Source of the DNA: Ascaphus truei
Taxonomy: Eukaryota; Chordata; Amphibia; Anura; Ascaphidae
Direction: 5' to 3'
Length of the DNA stretch: 64,000 nt
Assembly: GCA_036426205.1 (NCBI GenBank)
Contig: CM071571.1
Location: 108,783,257-108,847,256, forward strand
Both the position numbers and the translations under genes were made by a program. Shown here piece by piece: positions 45,646-57,205 of the stretch (positions are counted from its first letter, which is position 1; each line of letters begins with the position of its first letter). The notes beneath the pieces are model-generated. The model searched no databases and was not told the origin of the DNA. It was given only the letters and a program-made list of their open reading frames with translations.

Positions 45646-46869
45646 TTGTAGACACGCATAGCTGATGAAGCAAGGAAGGACTCAGGAAATGTGTTGGAGA
45701 ACTGGTTGCTGAGTGACGCCCCCCGGTGACATCACACTGGTCTGATGCTGAAGCATCAGCTCCTCACAGGAGGAATGACAATGCTGTTGTTGAATGGGCT
45801 CAGACATCAGGATGCAAATAGAGACAGTAATAACAGCACTAGTGTTTTTGAGAGCCATTTATTTCACATTGAACTTGTACTGTAAGTGTATTCCCTTTAT
45901 TTTACTTACCAATAGATTGTTTCAGTACACAATGGGTGGGTATTTGCGCTGTAGGTGCTTTGATTGAATTTGATGGTGAAGGACTATAGCAGTTGCACAC
46001 CCACTCTTTGCACATATTGTGGCATTGTATTTGTAGATCTTTCATTTGTTTCACGTTATCTACATCTACACAATAGGTATACTTTAGTGGAGCTCCACTC
46101 ACTGTTCTTATATAATTTTATATTATAATTATGCTCTATTTTTATTTTTATTTACTTTTTATGTTCACTTTTGGGATTGTCTTTTCAGTCATTTTAGTTT
46201 GTATACTTTTTACCATTTTTCATCGTTTATCCATGAATTTACCTTTAGTGTGTATTATATTATTTATCATTCTTGAATGTGTTTTTGCTCTACCTATAGC
46301 CCAGTCTCTTGCTAATGTTTTTTACTTATGTAAATAGATATTTTTGGGGGTGATTATATCTTGCTATTAGGAATATCGTCCAGTAGATGGCATTCTTGGG
46401 TAAAGAAAAGTACTCTACTAAATTAAACCTTACTGTAGATTAGTGGATATTTGTGAAACAGTTGTTCAATTCTGAGCACACACTTCTCTGACATTGCAAG
46501 CTCATGCAGTTGCCTGGGAAAACTGTAAATTGCTCAGTATACTGTAAAATATAGGCCCATATTTACCAAACATGGATAGCACTAAGACTCCTTTGGCTTC
46601 ACAAAAAACACCTTGCTGGTCATTCAATAAAATGTATCCTAATTTGTTTTCCGGCCCAGGAATGTGTCCGATGGCATAACACCATTTTGTAAATATGAGC
46701 CATAATGTCAGTAACCAATTAGAAAAGCAAGCAATTGCACCACGTCACAGAAGTGTAAGTAGGGAAGAGGTAGGTGGGCAGGTACAGCCAGTGAGCCTCT
46801 TTATGGAAACACTGTTAAAATAAAAAATTGTTGCATATCCAAAGTCCAGCAATCTTACAAGATCCCAGA
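45646..46869. other. Intron 3 sequence with CTGATGA motif
   Basis: Holds GCTGATGAAGCAAGGAAGG...GGAAATGTGTTGG at 45661-45697, a possible eroded relative of the Penelope-type hammerhead-like motif. Otherwise AT-rich with no recognised feature. Confidence 0.4.
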
Positions 46870-47765
46870 CAGCATGGATGTACTAGATGGAGATTATGTT
46901 AAACAAACCTATAGTAATTCTTTTTTTTTACTGAGAGATTAGGGCAGAGCACTAGATTTAGTTTACCTATATTGTAGTAATGCCCTTGATACTGTCCCAC
47001 ATAGATGACTGATAAACAAGTAGCAATTTTTGGGGTTAGATTGTAAGATTGTTCATTGGTTAAAGAATATGAAACAAGACGGTCATGGTGAATTGATTAA
47101 ATTGAGAGGAGAAAAAGGCGACCACTGGAGTGTCTCCAGAGATCTTTCATACAGATGCAGCGGCCGTTATTCGAACATTTCCCGCGTTGTATACCTCGGA
47201 ATAACCATGTCATGGCGTGTGATTTCTTCCAACCATACCGCCTTAAGACGCGAGTGCAGAAAATGGCATTTTAGTGTTCTGGTTTTTAAACACCTGAAAT
47301 TAACACTGTAGCACAGTTCTGTACATATTACAATTCATTCATTTCTGCCACGGATATGTGAAGAATTGCACCTAAAGAAACACAATCCATGAAATTCAAA
47401 CAAAGCAACCGCGATAAACACGTGTGCCTGTGGCGATTGGCTGCGTGTATGCCGCGTGGAATACAGCAGAGCACACAAAAACGGCTCTGTGAAATGTTCG
47501 AATAACGGCCGCTGCATCTGTATCTTTATCAGCATCATTACAAATAATCTGGAAGGGAAAGTATGCCTTTTTGCAGATGACGCAAATATCTGCAACATAG
47601 TTGACACTGCAGGGGTGCTACATCAAATTATTATTTATTTAGGTAGGTTGTCAAGAGTGGGGCAATTACAATTTAATGTAAAAACATGCAAAATCATGCA
47701 CGTGTGTCACAAAAATGTTTCACGGTATAATGGAAACCTATTTTTAATTTTAATCCGATAATTTG
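46870..47765 (+). mobile_element. CR1-like LINE reverse-transcriptase fragment
   Basis: Broken plus-strand frames read LDLVYLYCSNALDTVPHR (from DLVYLDFSKAFDTVPH, motif A), KIVHWLKN, then after a nested MITE NNLEGKVCLFADDANIC (motif C with the catalytic DD intact) and LQFNVKTCKIMHV. This is the order of CR1/L2-group reverse transcriptases. The MITE at 47152-47520 sits between motifs A and C and replaces the expected PQGSVLGP stretch position. Confidence 0.7.
47152..47520. mobile_element. TA-targeting MITE family A, copy 3
   Basis: TA at 47150-47151 and 47521-47522. Ends CAGATGCAGCGGCCGTTATT and the exact inverted match at 47493-47520, at least 25 bp long. Inserted in the CR1-like reverse transcriptase. 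Confidence 0.9.
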
Positions 47766-48548
47766 TTTTCTTGTCACCAGACTGACTTTTTGATACTGTA
47801 CCTGGAATATCACTGTGGTTTTTGAATTTCGCAATACGTTAAGTTTTAATGTATAGTGATATTTATCCCTGACCAGTGACTAGACGAATTCCTCGACCAT
47901 GGAAGGGGATGTAGAATCAGCATACTGAATAGGCAATTTACGTCAGTTCTCAGCTGTGACACATGAACTTGTGGTTTACGGAATGTGTTTAAGATGTAGG
48001 GGTGGATTAAAGAGTTCTTGGAAATTCCTTCCAAGGAGACACAGTTTTTCAGAAACATTGGGAATACCAGAATTGTCTGTTGTTAATGCTAGGCATACCA
48101 TGTTTTTTTTTAATATAAATTATCTGGGGGTTTTCTAGCGCTATAGGATTTTTATGGGTTGTTAGAGCATAAATTAAAAAGGATATTACTTTTTATGCTA
48201 AAATATTTTCTTTTTCAGACTTCTTGTTTGCTAGAAGTTGAACATGCTACATTTTTTTTGCAACATGCAAGAATGTGGTCAGATTTCAGAAATGTTAGTT
48301 CTGTAACATTTATAAATATTTCATAGTAAAGTTTGCTCTATAAGCAAACACAAACATATTTACTGATCAAAATCATCAGTCACCAATCCAAAACTTGTAT
48401 TAATCCCACCCTTTTCACAGATATTTTATTTAAGGAATCACCGCCCGCGCTGTACCACATACAGTGTGAATCCCCTTGCAGCCCTCAGCAGGCCGCGTAC
48501 TCCATTAACTCCTAAGTGAGAACTCCCAAAGGAGGTCTCGCAAACAGA
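47766..48548. other. Unannotated intron 3 sequence
   Basis: AT-rich; nothing recognised. Confidence 0.5.
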
Positions 48549-49283
48549 AAAAAGAAGAAAAGCAAACAGCGCACTGAGGATCAGTTTGAAAAAAATAGCT
48601 ATTAAAAAAGGTCCTCAAAAAATGGACTACAAAAGTAAAAACAGCAATATTGGTAACATGAAACTTACAGAGAAGTATACAAAAAGGGGCGGTGTATGCG
48701 GATCAGGAGGTGGAGGGCGGAAAGCAGATGTGATCGGAAGATGTATGTCTGGACCACGATCACCGTCAGCCAGATGGAACACCAACTATATATTCAACCG
48801 GTCTGCGACGCCACCAAAGGAAAACTGGTCCGGACACATACATCTCCCAATCACATCGGCTTTCCTTACTCTGTCTCCCAATCCGCATAAACCACCCCTT
48901 ATTGTATACTTATTTGTAAGTTTCATGTTAAACTAAAAGACCATTTTATTTAATAGATATCTATACATGTATATTTAGGCACTGTACCGTGTATAAAGTT
49001 TCGCTGGATGTGCATTGAGCTCTGTCTGTGTTTCATGTTCGTCTCTGGTCTTAAATGTATATTGCCATGCCCAGTAGCTCTCCTCTGTGACACTTATATG
49101 CTTATATATATGTTGTGGTTATTTTGGGGGTTCACTATGAGCTTGTTGGTGTTCTATATGTTTTAAGTTTCATGTTACCAATATTGCTGTGTTTATTGTT
49201 TTGTCACCCTATTTTGTGGATCTTTTTTAATAGATACTTTTTTTCAAACGGATCCGCCGTGCGCAGTTTGCTTTTCTTCTTTT
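48549..49283. repeat. Nested foldback (two inverted-repeat pairs)
   Basis: Outer arms 48549-48667 and 49164-49283 are inverted copies with scattered differences (for example AAGAAGAAAAGCAAAC against GTTTGCTTTTCTTCTT). Inner arms 48654-48760 and 48824-48934 are also inverted copies (GTATACAAAAAGGGGCGGTG against CACCCCTTATTGTATAC). The inner arms overlap the end of the left outer arm, so a shared end sequence occurs in both orientations. It could be a foldback transposon or two head-to-head copies of one element. Confidence 0.7.
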
Positions 49284-49350
49284 ACCCACCCTTTTCACAC
49301 TGGAGTGTAGCAATCAGGAACAAGGGAACCTGCAGCACTCCGAATACGAT

Positions 49351-49548
49351 GATTGGCAAAAACTGCTAGCAAGAATAAAGAATTTATTATGCAGAGCGAT
49401 GTGATACAGGGAGACAACGAGGTTAGCATTCGTCAGGTAAGCTTCTTTTGCACCTGATGAAAGCTAACCCCAAAATGTTGTGCTCTTTTCTCCCTGTATC
49501 ACATCGCTCTGCCTAATAAATTCTTCTTGCTAGCAGTTTTTGCCAATC
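49351..49548. repeat. Long palindrome (about 95-bp arms)
   Basis: Left arm 49351-49438 starts GATTGGCAAAAACTGCTAGC; right arm 49452-49548 ends GCTAGCAGTTTTTGCCAATC. Only 13 bases separate them. The right arm includes CCTGATGAAAGCTAACCCCAAAATGTTG, resembling the Penelope-type hammerhead-like motif. No coding content. Confidence 0.8.
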
Positions 49549-49564
49549 TTCTTAAGAGTTCTGC

Positions 49565-50756
49565 AGATTATGACGGTAGGGGTAGCCAGCCTCCCATAAT
49601 AAAGGGGAAGCCCGGCTGGCTACCCCAATAACGTGTGTAATGGCCACCTCTGCGAGGCTTATTTTGGCTAAAGTATGATATGCTTTGTGTAACCCCTTCT
49701 AGAAAAGCGCTAAATCACTGTCTAATATCTGGAAGGGGAAAACTGTATAAACAGGGAATGTAATGAATGCATATGTTTATAAACACACTTTATTCCCTGT
49801 AAAGGAAAATGTATTCCCCATGTTTAAGTGTAGCCTGTTCCCCGTACAGTTAAAGAAGGCAGCTAGCGTGTAAAAAGGCGATGTGTAATGATTCCTTTGC
49901 TCGCAGACACAGTAATCCATTTTCCTGTGCTACTTACAATGGAATAACGGTTCGTGGCAAATGGTGGGCAGGAAAGGGCTGGCTATCAGGTCCGGGGATG
50001 GGCTCTCAGCAGGAAGACCATTTGTTCCCCGCAGACCTGCAGGTGCTGTCCCAGCGGGCGATTTGGGGCTTGCCGGGGGAAGCCGTTGCCAGGACTGAGT
50101 CCCACAGCGCAATTCCCATAGGCAGCTTTCAAATCTGCCGCTGCCCAGCCGCTCTGTCATCCAGGGGCGGTCCTGGGCACCTAAGCTGGCCCCCTCCTCC
50201 CATTGGTGCAGCCAGTCGAGCCCTCGCCTGTGAATGGCTGCCCAGTCACGATCTGCGCTGGGATTGTCGCTGCTCCTTGCTCCATGTTGAGCATAGCCAG
50301 CGGGGGCTATGTAAGGAGCGCGGCTGGTGCAGAGAAACAGATGAAGTGTGGAGGCGATCGGAGACGCGCTGGCGGGCTTTTCGAAAGTGCTTTGTGTAAA
50401 CGAGCATACACATAAACTGCGGTCAGCGGAGGAGTGCCGGAGAAGCCCGACCAGCGGAGACAGCGTGTGAAGCTTGTTGGAGACACAACACAGCTGAGCC
50501 GGAGATTCTAAAGTGCTTTGTGCTGGATAGCACTGAGAGAAGCACTGAGAAGCCTGGAGAAGAAGCAGACAGGATAAGCCTACTGAAGCAGCACCTAGTG
50601 AGGTTAGAGACTTTCTCCCCAGACCCCCAGTTGGTGAGTGTATATTGTGTATGCTGGTTCGCCAGAATAAACTCTGTTTTAATCAATTATTGTGTCCTGT
50701 CTGGTGATGGTAATCCCTGGTGGTAAAAGTTGTTAAAAGTACTGGTCTCCCGTGAC
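49565..50756 (+). mobile_element. Probable LTR, plus orientation
   Basis: GC-richer than its surroundings; a TATA-like CTATGTAAGG at about 50307, AATAAA at 50666-50671 and an end at CTCCCGTGACA give the U3-R-U5 order of an LTR. The likely start is TGACGGTAGGGG at 49571. I could not find a target duplication and no second copy is in the window, so the left edge is uncertain. Confidence 0.45.
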
Positions 50757-51082
50757 ACAGGTCCTCTTGTTACTGTATACTTCTGGATGGGCTTGCAGAC
50801 CACCATCCCACCTGTACTACAGTAGCACCGCTTCTAATTTAGCCTGTAGGCAAGTGTCCACCAGACCCTATTTTTTGTTGGAGTGTAGTAACAATGTCAA
50901 ACAAAATAATAATTGTAATGTCACCTTAAAACAACAAATTGTAATACACTGAGCGGTAAGTAAAAATGTGCTGTACACATGCAAAATGTTATCAATTTCA
51001 CCATTTTTTGCCCACATTTTGCAAAACTGGGCGAATATAAAGGATATGTGACCGGAATTTTGGAGTCATGTGACCTGCACAT
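50757..51082. other. Unannotated intron 3 sequence
   Basis: Nothing recognised. Confidence 0.5.
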
Positions 51083-51084
51083 TA

Positions 51085-51365
51085 CAGGCATACCCCACAT
51101 TAACGTACGCAATGGGACCGGAGCATGTATGTAAAGCGAAAATCTACTTAAAGTGAAGCACTACCTTTTCCCCACTTATCGATGCATTTGTAACAGACTC
51201 TATAGTCTCCCCGCTTGCGCACACCTTCGTTACAGGTAGGGAGCCGGTATTGCTGTTCAGGACGTGCTGACTGGCGCATGCGTGAGCTGCTGTTTGCCTA
51301 TTGAGCTAGATGTACTTATTCGCGAGTGTACTTAAAGTGAGTGTCCTTAAACCGGGGTATGCCTG
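51085..51365. mobile_element. TA-targeting MITE family B
   Basis: TA at 51083-51084 and 51366-51367. Ends CAGGCATACCCCACATTAA and, inverted, TTAAACCGGGGTATGCCTG. Repeats of ACTTAAAGTGA occur inside near both ends. Tc1/mariner type by its TA target; no transposase. Confidence 0.8.
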
Positions 51366-51367
51366 TA

Positions 51368-52530
51368 ATGCAGAATCAAGTTACGATGTGGGGTATTACA
51401 CCCTGATCTGGCGTGAACTGTCATTTAAGTAATTTTGTTAGTAAACTTTTCATATTGTTACAAATGTTTTCGTGACAAAAGGGCAAATTTCCCTGGGGTC
51501 ACAAAAGTTGCACATCTCTACTGTACCAGTAAGTAACTGAATAATGTACAGAATCTAAGTGATGGGCAAAATGTTTCCATTCAGTATTTTCACCTAAAGA
51601 AAATGAAAACAGAAGCAGAAATATTGAATAGTTACAGTGACTGGACACCTTAATATAGACTAAAGGGAGTCATACTGAATATGGCTCTATGCATGCACTA
51701 CCCTTTTCATTTTGCTTTGAAGACATTCTCCTTCAGCATATTCCAGCACTTGATCAAGACACGGCTCTTATTTTAGTACTATTCAATGTTGAACATAATA
51801 AGTAATACCGACAGCCAGCAGAATAACAAACGGTATTCAATGTGGGTTCCTAAATAAATAAAATAAAAACAAATGTGAAATTATTTTTGCTTAGCGCTAT
51901 AGTGTCTTTGCTTTCCCCCTGTGGTAGATGGTACCGTACCTGAAGAGAACAAAAACATTGACATCTTTTTAATGCTTGCGTCCACAAAACAGAAGCTTTG
52001 AATATACAGTATGAGAGGTGGGGAGAATTCTGTGACTCTTTACAGAAAAAATATTACTGGAAGCCGTTGTAAAATAATGTCTGAATTGAACTGATGTCTT
52101 AATTACTTGGGAAGACGGTTTCACAATCGTATCCCACTCGGAGCCCCAGTGAGCACCTTGACACAGTTACATGATATTGTGCTGTGTTGGAAAAAAAACC
52201 AGTCATTTTCTGTTTTCTAATTGTGTCACAAATTACATCTAATAATAGTGAGTTAGGTCATAAAACATGATGATCCAAGTTAAGCAGTCAATTATGCATA
52301 AGCACTCTCATCGGGGTCTCAATTCTTTCAATCTAAAAGGTTCAGAGTTGTTGACTTTTAGAGGCAAAATGTTGAATCTACTACCAGTGTTTTGGTTTAA
52401 ATGAGGGAAAGTCTGAATTTGCAGGTCCCCATGAAGGGCTTAACCTCTAATGTGGCAGAATACTGTGCGCTTTTTACATGTATATAGGCTGCCAGTTTTC
52501 TTTTTTCACTTTTGTTCCTTTTCTTCTCAG
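51368..52530 (+). other. Last part of PPM1H intron 3
   Basis: AT-rich. Ends with a strong acceptor: TTTTCACTTTTGTTCC tract, then TTCTTCTCAG at 52530. Confidence 0.7.
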
Positions 52531-52643
52531 GATCTGCAAATTGAACACGAAAGAAGCATGTACAATATATCTGGTGGCTGCACGGCTCTTATTGTGGTGT
52601 ACTTGTTGGGCAAACTCTATGTGGCGAATGCTGGGGATAGCAG
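52531..52643 (+). CDS. PPM1H: PPM1H, internal exon (probably exon 4)
   Basis: This 113-nt exon (37 codons plus two bases) runs from acceptor TTCTTCTCAG to donor CAG|GTAAGCT. It reads DLQIEHERSMYNISGGCTAL, then IVVYLLGKLYVANAGDSR, with the final arginine codon split across the next intron. SGGCTAL and LYVANAGDSR are core strands of the PPM fold; the GDSR region follows the metal-binding core and is nearly invariant in the family. It follows the exon at 32259-32603 in phase 0. No damage is seen, so the gene looks intact over the visible part. The later exons with the remaining catalytic aspartates lie beyond the window. Confidence 0.96.
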
Positions 52644-52925
52644 GTAAGCTAAGAATGTCACTGCATTTTTTCTGATTAGTGCAATTTTTAAAAGTAGCAT
52701 TATTGCACCCCACTCACACACTACAGTAGCTAACGGAATGATTAGGTAGTTCTCTATGGCCCCAATTCAACAAGTTCTGAAACGGTCTTGCCCTTGATTG
52801 GGAAGATTACAGCTCTATTCAGGTGAATGGAGCTAATATTTTCATGAGTCAGGGGAAGATTGCTTAATAGGATATTCAAAAGGGGACTATGAGAGCCTTC
52901 ATTTCCACTGTGTAGTGATCTAGAG

Positions 52926-53258
52926 CAGGGGTGCGCAAACTTTGTGGTTTGCACCCCCCCTGCTTGCTCTCCCACTGTGGCACGCCGCCCCTGCGGCGTC
53001 AAATGATGCTTCAGGGTCATGTGAAGTCACGTCACGTGACCCACTGCGTCATTTGACGTCACGTCTCCATGGCAACAGGCGTCAAATGACACCGCGGGGT
53101 CATGTGACGTCACGTCATATGGCCACGCGGCCTCATTTGACACTGCCTTGTCATGGAGACGAGTGGACCACGGAAGCCAGGTAAATGAGCCGCGTGGCCC
53201 GCGTCCTCCCCCCCAAAAAAAGTCTCAGGGGGCGCGTCCACCAGTTTGCGCACCGCTA
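52926..53258. mobile_element. hAT-type MITE, copy 4
   Basis: Ends CAGGGGTGCGCAAACTTTG and, inverted, AGTTTGCGCACCGCTA. Flanks ATCTAGAG (52918-52925) and GTCTAGAG (53259-53266) match at seven of eight positions. The interior alternates GTCATGTGACGTCACGTCA-type blocks, as in copies 1 and 3. Confidence 0.85.
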
Positions 53259-53626
53259 GTCTAGAGTACCAAGATAGTGCCTGGTTCTGTTCTATGTGGA
53301 GCTCTGGCAGTGGCATTGTCCATCCTGTTTACCAATACAGTATGTACATTTGTTCAATGATTTTGGTTTGCAGTCAGTGGAGCAACAGTGCATGCTGTGA
53401 CATGCATTATGGACATCTTTGGCAATCGCAAGTGTCACAATTTACTTTGCCCTCAGGACAGCTTCTGTACATGCTTCGTTATTTAGCATATATTAGATGA
53501 ATGTGACATTCCTAATGATTTTGTGACTCCAATTTCTAACCCGAAGACCGATTGCTGTTTTGATAGGATTATAGTAGGTGTTGATTGTTATGTCATTGTC
53601 AATCCAAGAACTGCTTTACACTAGAA

Positions 53627-53780
53627 TAATGTTTCTCAACAGGTCAGGTTTCTCAACCTGCCTTGCTTGAGCACAGGTTGCTTGGTCATTTTAACTGAAC
53701 CACTTGTGCTGAAGCAGGGGTATCCTTAAAATCTGACCTGTGGGGGGTTCATAAGGACTGGGATTGGGAAAACTATAGCA
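53627..53780. mobile_element. Palindromic MITE (hAT-like)
   Basis: TTTCTCAACAGGTCAGGTTT on the left is mirrored, inverted and eroded, as AAAATCTGACCTGTGGGGGG and GGACTGGGATTGGG on the right, with CACAGGTTGCTTGG and CCACTTGTGCTGAAGCAGGG inside. This layout is familiar from palindromic hAT-type MITEs in vertebrates. No clear target duplication was found. Confidence 0.5.
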
Positions 53781-54374
53781 TTTAAGAGAAACACATTTTT
53801 TGTTATTTTGTTCCTTTTAATAAACTTTACTAAGTTCTGTACAATTACTTTTTATTTATTTTTTATTATATAGCACTTAAAAATGATTTGGATGAATGTG
53901 TGTAACATGAGTTAAATAAATAAATAAATTAAATCAGGGTGCATTTTTTTAAAAATTCTGTCTTTAAAGGATGTCTTTCTCTCTTATAGTAAATTGTTAA
54001 ATGTCTTACAGCCGTTGCATTTCTTTACTTTTATATGTAATTAATCAACCATTGCAGGGCCAAAATGTTCACCATACCCAAGTGCCGTGAACCTTCCGGC
54101 TCCGTGTCCCTGTGATCATTTGTATAACGAACACATGGGTAACAGCCCATATCCTGACTTTGGGAATGGAAGGGGAAGTCTTCCTCTTGTAGCTGGTACT
54201 GATCGCATCCACAGCTCCCTGCGATTTGATCCCAGTAAGGGACAATGTCCACTGGACAGCCAAGATGCCAAAAGCTTACTAGCCCCTTGTGATGTCCAGT
54301 AGACTTCAATAGGGCACTGCAAAGCTTAAGATTTGATTCATCCCCCTTTATCTAGTTTTTCACAAAATGTGATG

Positions 54375-54625
54375 TTGTGACAACTGCTGAAATCCCTCTC
54401 CTGGCGTCCTATCAAATCCTCCTTACATCTCAACCCTAATTTCTCGCTGGACACCTACCTGACTCTTTCATTCAGCTCATTATGTCTATCTCTTTTTTTA
54501 TCTAAAGCCCTCTCCCGCCTAAAATCTTTCTCACTTACTGCCCCTCACCTCTGGATTGCCCTTCCCTTTGGTATCCGATTAGCAAAAACTGCATTTACTA
54601 ATCGGGAACTCGGAAGGTACGCCCT
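54375..54625 (+). mobile_element. L2-type LINE fragment
   Basis: Broken frames match the C-terminal part of L2 ORF2 (text CTGCTGAAATCCCTCTCCTG is also seen at 14507-14525 in the larger L2 copy). No other parts are attached. Confidence 0.6.
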
Positions 54626-54761
54626 AGAATAATACACTATGGTTCTAACCTAACCACCGACTTTTCCTAGGTCTGTGCTGGTCTTCAAAGAGAGCTTCAT
54701 TTTGGGGGGTGGGGCGAGGTGTGTATCACTTATAGCCCACTAAAGGATGGATATATATATA

Positions 54762-54915
54762 CAGTGGTTGATAAATCACCAAAAAATCTACTCGCCACAC
54801 AAAAAAATCTACTCGCCACCTAGTACCAAACGTGTGCTGCTTGGGCCAATATTTACTCGCCCAGGGGTTAAATCCACTCGCCCGGGGCAAGCAAATGTAT
54901 AGGTTTGTCGAACAC
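54762..54915. mobile_element. Short ACTCGCC-type hAT-like MITE
   Basis: Begins CAGTGGTTGATAAATCACC and ends GGTTTGTCGAACAC. It contains four ACTCGCC words. Same ends and same subterminal words as the 1963-bp element at 9323-11285, but without the repeat cargo. Confidence 0.65.
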
Positions 54916-55260
54916 AAAAAAAGAAAACCTCTAAAGGAGCACTCAGACAAATGTTTGCAAAAATAGAAAAGGTACTTTAATTAAATCAAAAAAATAACAG
55001 ACATACAAACAACTAACTGAAGAGCCTGCCTGACTAAAAATAAGAAAAATAAGTGGACAAAAAACAAAGAAATATACTAAGACACAATATAATAGACCCA
55101 AAAATATGGAAGAAGATATCCTCAAACTACTAGCTCACTGAGGGAACCGAAATTCCCGCAATGAAGCAAAACAGACCGGCCGGTCACCATATGTATAATA
55201 GGCTTAAAGACATCATAGGTCTACAAAAATAAACATGCAGAAATACACATATATATATAT

Positions 55261-55297
<37 letters not shown>

Positions 55298-57202
55298 TAT
55301 AAACACACATTCCCAGATAGCTCAAACTCCTACATCCACCACATCATGAATATATATATTTATGCCAAAATGAGTGCTACTGTGCGTGGCAAATGTATAC
55401 GTACAACAGAAGACACGGGTGCCCAATGCTACATCATATTGACAAAACATATATGGTAATGAGTATAAAGTTTAAATACTTGAATAATAATACTTGAATA
55501 ATAATAGTAATTACTTGGTTGGTTAAGGCCAAAGCGTCGTAAGCCTGCATACCAACGTCAAGGTAAACCAAAAATGCAGGTCCTAACACTAAAGCTGTGA
55601 ACCCTTCCTGTTACCTCTGTATGAGGGGAAGGAACTGCAGTGAGTCCTGTCCATTGCTGCTAGTTGTCAGAACCTCCCAAGTATCTATATATATAGACAC
55701 ACACACGGCCGCCAACAGACTGGGTCTGCGAGGGGTGGCGTCCGGGCCCGGTGAGTCGGGGGGGCCCGGCTGGCTGGCACTGTAAGTTGGGCCCGACCTC
55801 TGGCCAGGCCCGTCTGCCGGTCCTCTTGCGGCCGGGCCCCGGCTCTCCCTTAGCAGCAGCCTGCATGACTCGATCCCTCTGCCCACGCCAACGGGCCTCC
55901 CTGACGTCAGCGCTCTCCGCTTCCGGTGCACAACGGCTTGAGAGGGAGGCCTGTAGGAAGCTCGGCGAGGGACAGAGGGATAGAGGCATGCAGGCTGCTG
56001 ATGAGTGGAGAGTCGGGGTCCAGCCACGAGATCACTGGCAGCTGGGCCTGGCCAGAGGTCGATCCCAACTTGCAGTGCTGGCCGTCGGACCCCCACATCC
56101 ACTGGACCTGGCCTGATCATCCACAAGGTAAGTCTTTTTTTTATATGTATTATGGGGGTCATTTTAATATGTATTGGGGGTTGGGAGTCTCTTTTTTTTT
56201 ATGTGTATTTGGGGGTGGGCTTTTTTAAAATATGTATTCGGGAGTTGGGGGTCTTTTTAATATGTACATGTACACCCACATAAAACTGTGGGAACCACCC
56301 GAGGGTCCCCAGACACCCGTGGGGACGACTCAGGGACCTCCAGACATTGGGGCCCGCTGGGACCACTTGGAGGCCCACAGAGCCTAGCGTGGACCATCCG
56401 AGTGCCCACAAACACCCGTGGGTACCCCCCGGGGTGCACTGTGGGGCCTGCGTACACCCGTCGGGACCACCCGGGGACCACCGCTGTCCTGTGGTATTAA
56501 TCCTGTGTGTAAAAAAATAAAATATGGTTTTATTTGGGGTACAGGGTGTGGGTTGTGTTTTGGTAGTTATTACATATTTTAATTTATATTTTTAAATCTC
56601 CTATGCATGTAAATGTCTCGCGTCACGTGATCGGGACATTTCAATGCATAGGAGATACCGGCACCCCATAACGGGGCCTGTATCTCGGGAAGTAGGGGGT
56701 TTTACGGACCTGAAATCAATGTGGTTTAGCTCCGGAGACCCCCTGCTACATTACTATAATGTTTAAAATTAAATAAAACCCCTGCGATCGCCTGTGAGAG
56801 GCGCACAGTTAGTGACTAATTCAGCCCATCTCTTACTGTGCGTCTATTACAGACCCCTGCTGTGTTAATCCGATGGGCCATTATAGTCTGCCCCGGCAAA
56901 ACTTGTGAGGATTACGGACAAATCTCGAAATACATTTGTGTACATACATATATACATACATACAAAGAGACAGACATACCTACATACAAAGAGACATACA
57001 TAGAGAGAGAGGGAGAGACACTAGGGACAATCACCATACCCCTGGGCTGTCGGCCTCAAAGGATAACAAAACATTCTTTAATGATCACTTGTGAATCCCA
57101 AGGAGAGGTGACACACAGGTCACCGCTTAGTTGGAGGACTTTATTAAAAATAAGAATTTCCAGTGATAACCTCTATTCTAAAGTATAATGTTCAGATATC
57201 TG
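54916..57202. other. Intron 4 sequence with simple and GC-rich repeats
   Basis: Holds a (TG)n run at 55263-55294, a GC-rich stretch at about 55700-56130, G/C-rich tandem words of the GGGACCACC type at 56290-56490, and a hairpin at 56597-56655. The reading frames across the GC-rich part (for example 55611-56162 on the minus strand) have no recognisable domain. Confidence 0.5.
56597..56655. repeat. Hairpin with CACGTG loop
   Basis: TCTCCTATGCATGTAAATGTC is inverted as GACATTTCAATGCATAGGAGA (56635-56655), separated by 17 bases that contain TCACGTGA. Confidence 0.8.
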
Positions 57203-57205
57203 TTA

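Larger units (their letters stand above)
32604..52530 (+). other. PPM1H intron 3
   Basis: A 19.9-kb intron from GTAGGTA to TTCTTCTCAG. At least ten separate transposable-element insertions are listed individually within it. Confidence 0.9.

Noticed and set aside
55611..56228. Overlapping frames up to 183 codons on both strands
   Set aside because: The stretch is GC-rich with few stop codons; no domain is visible.
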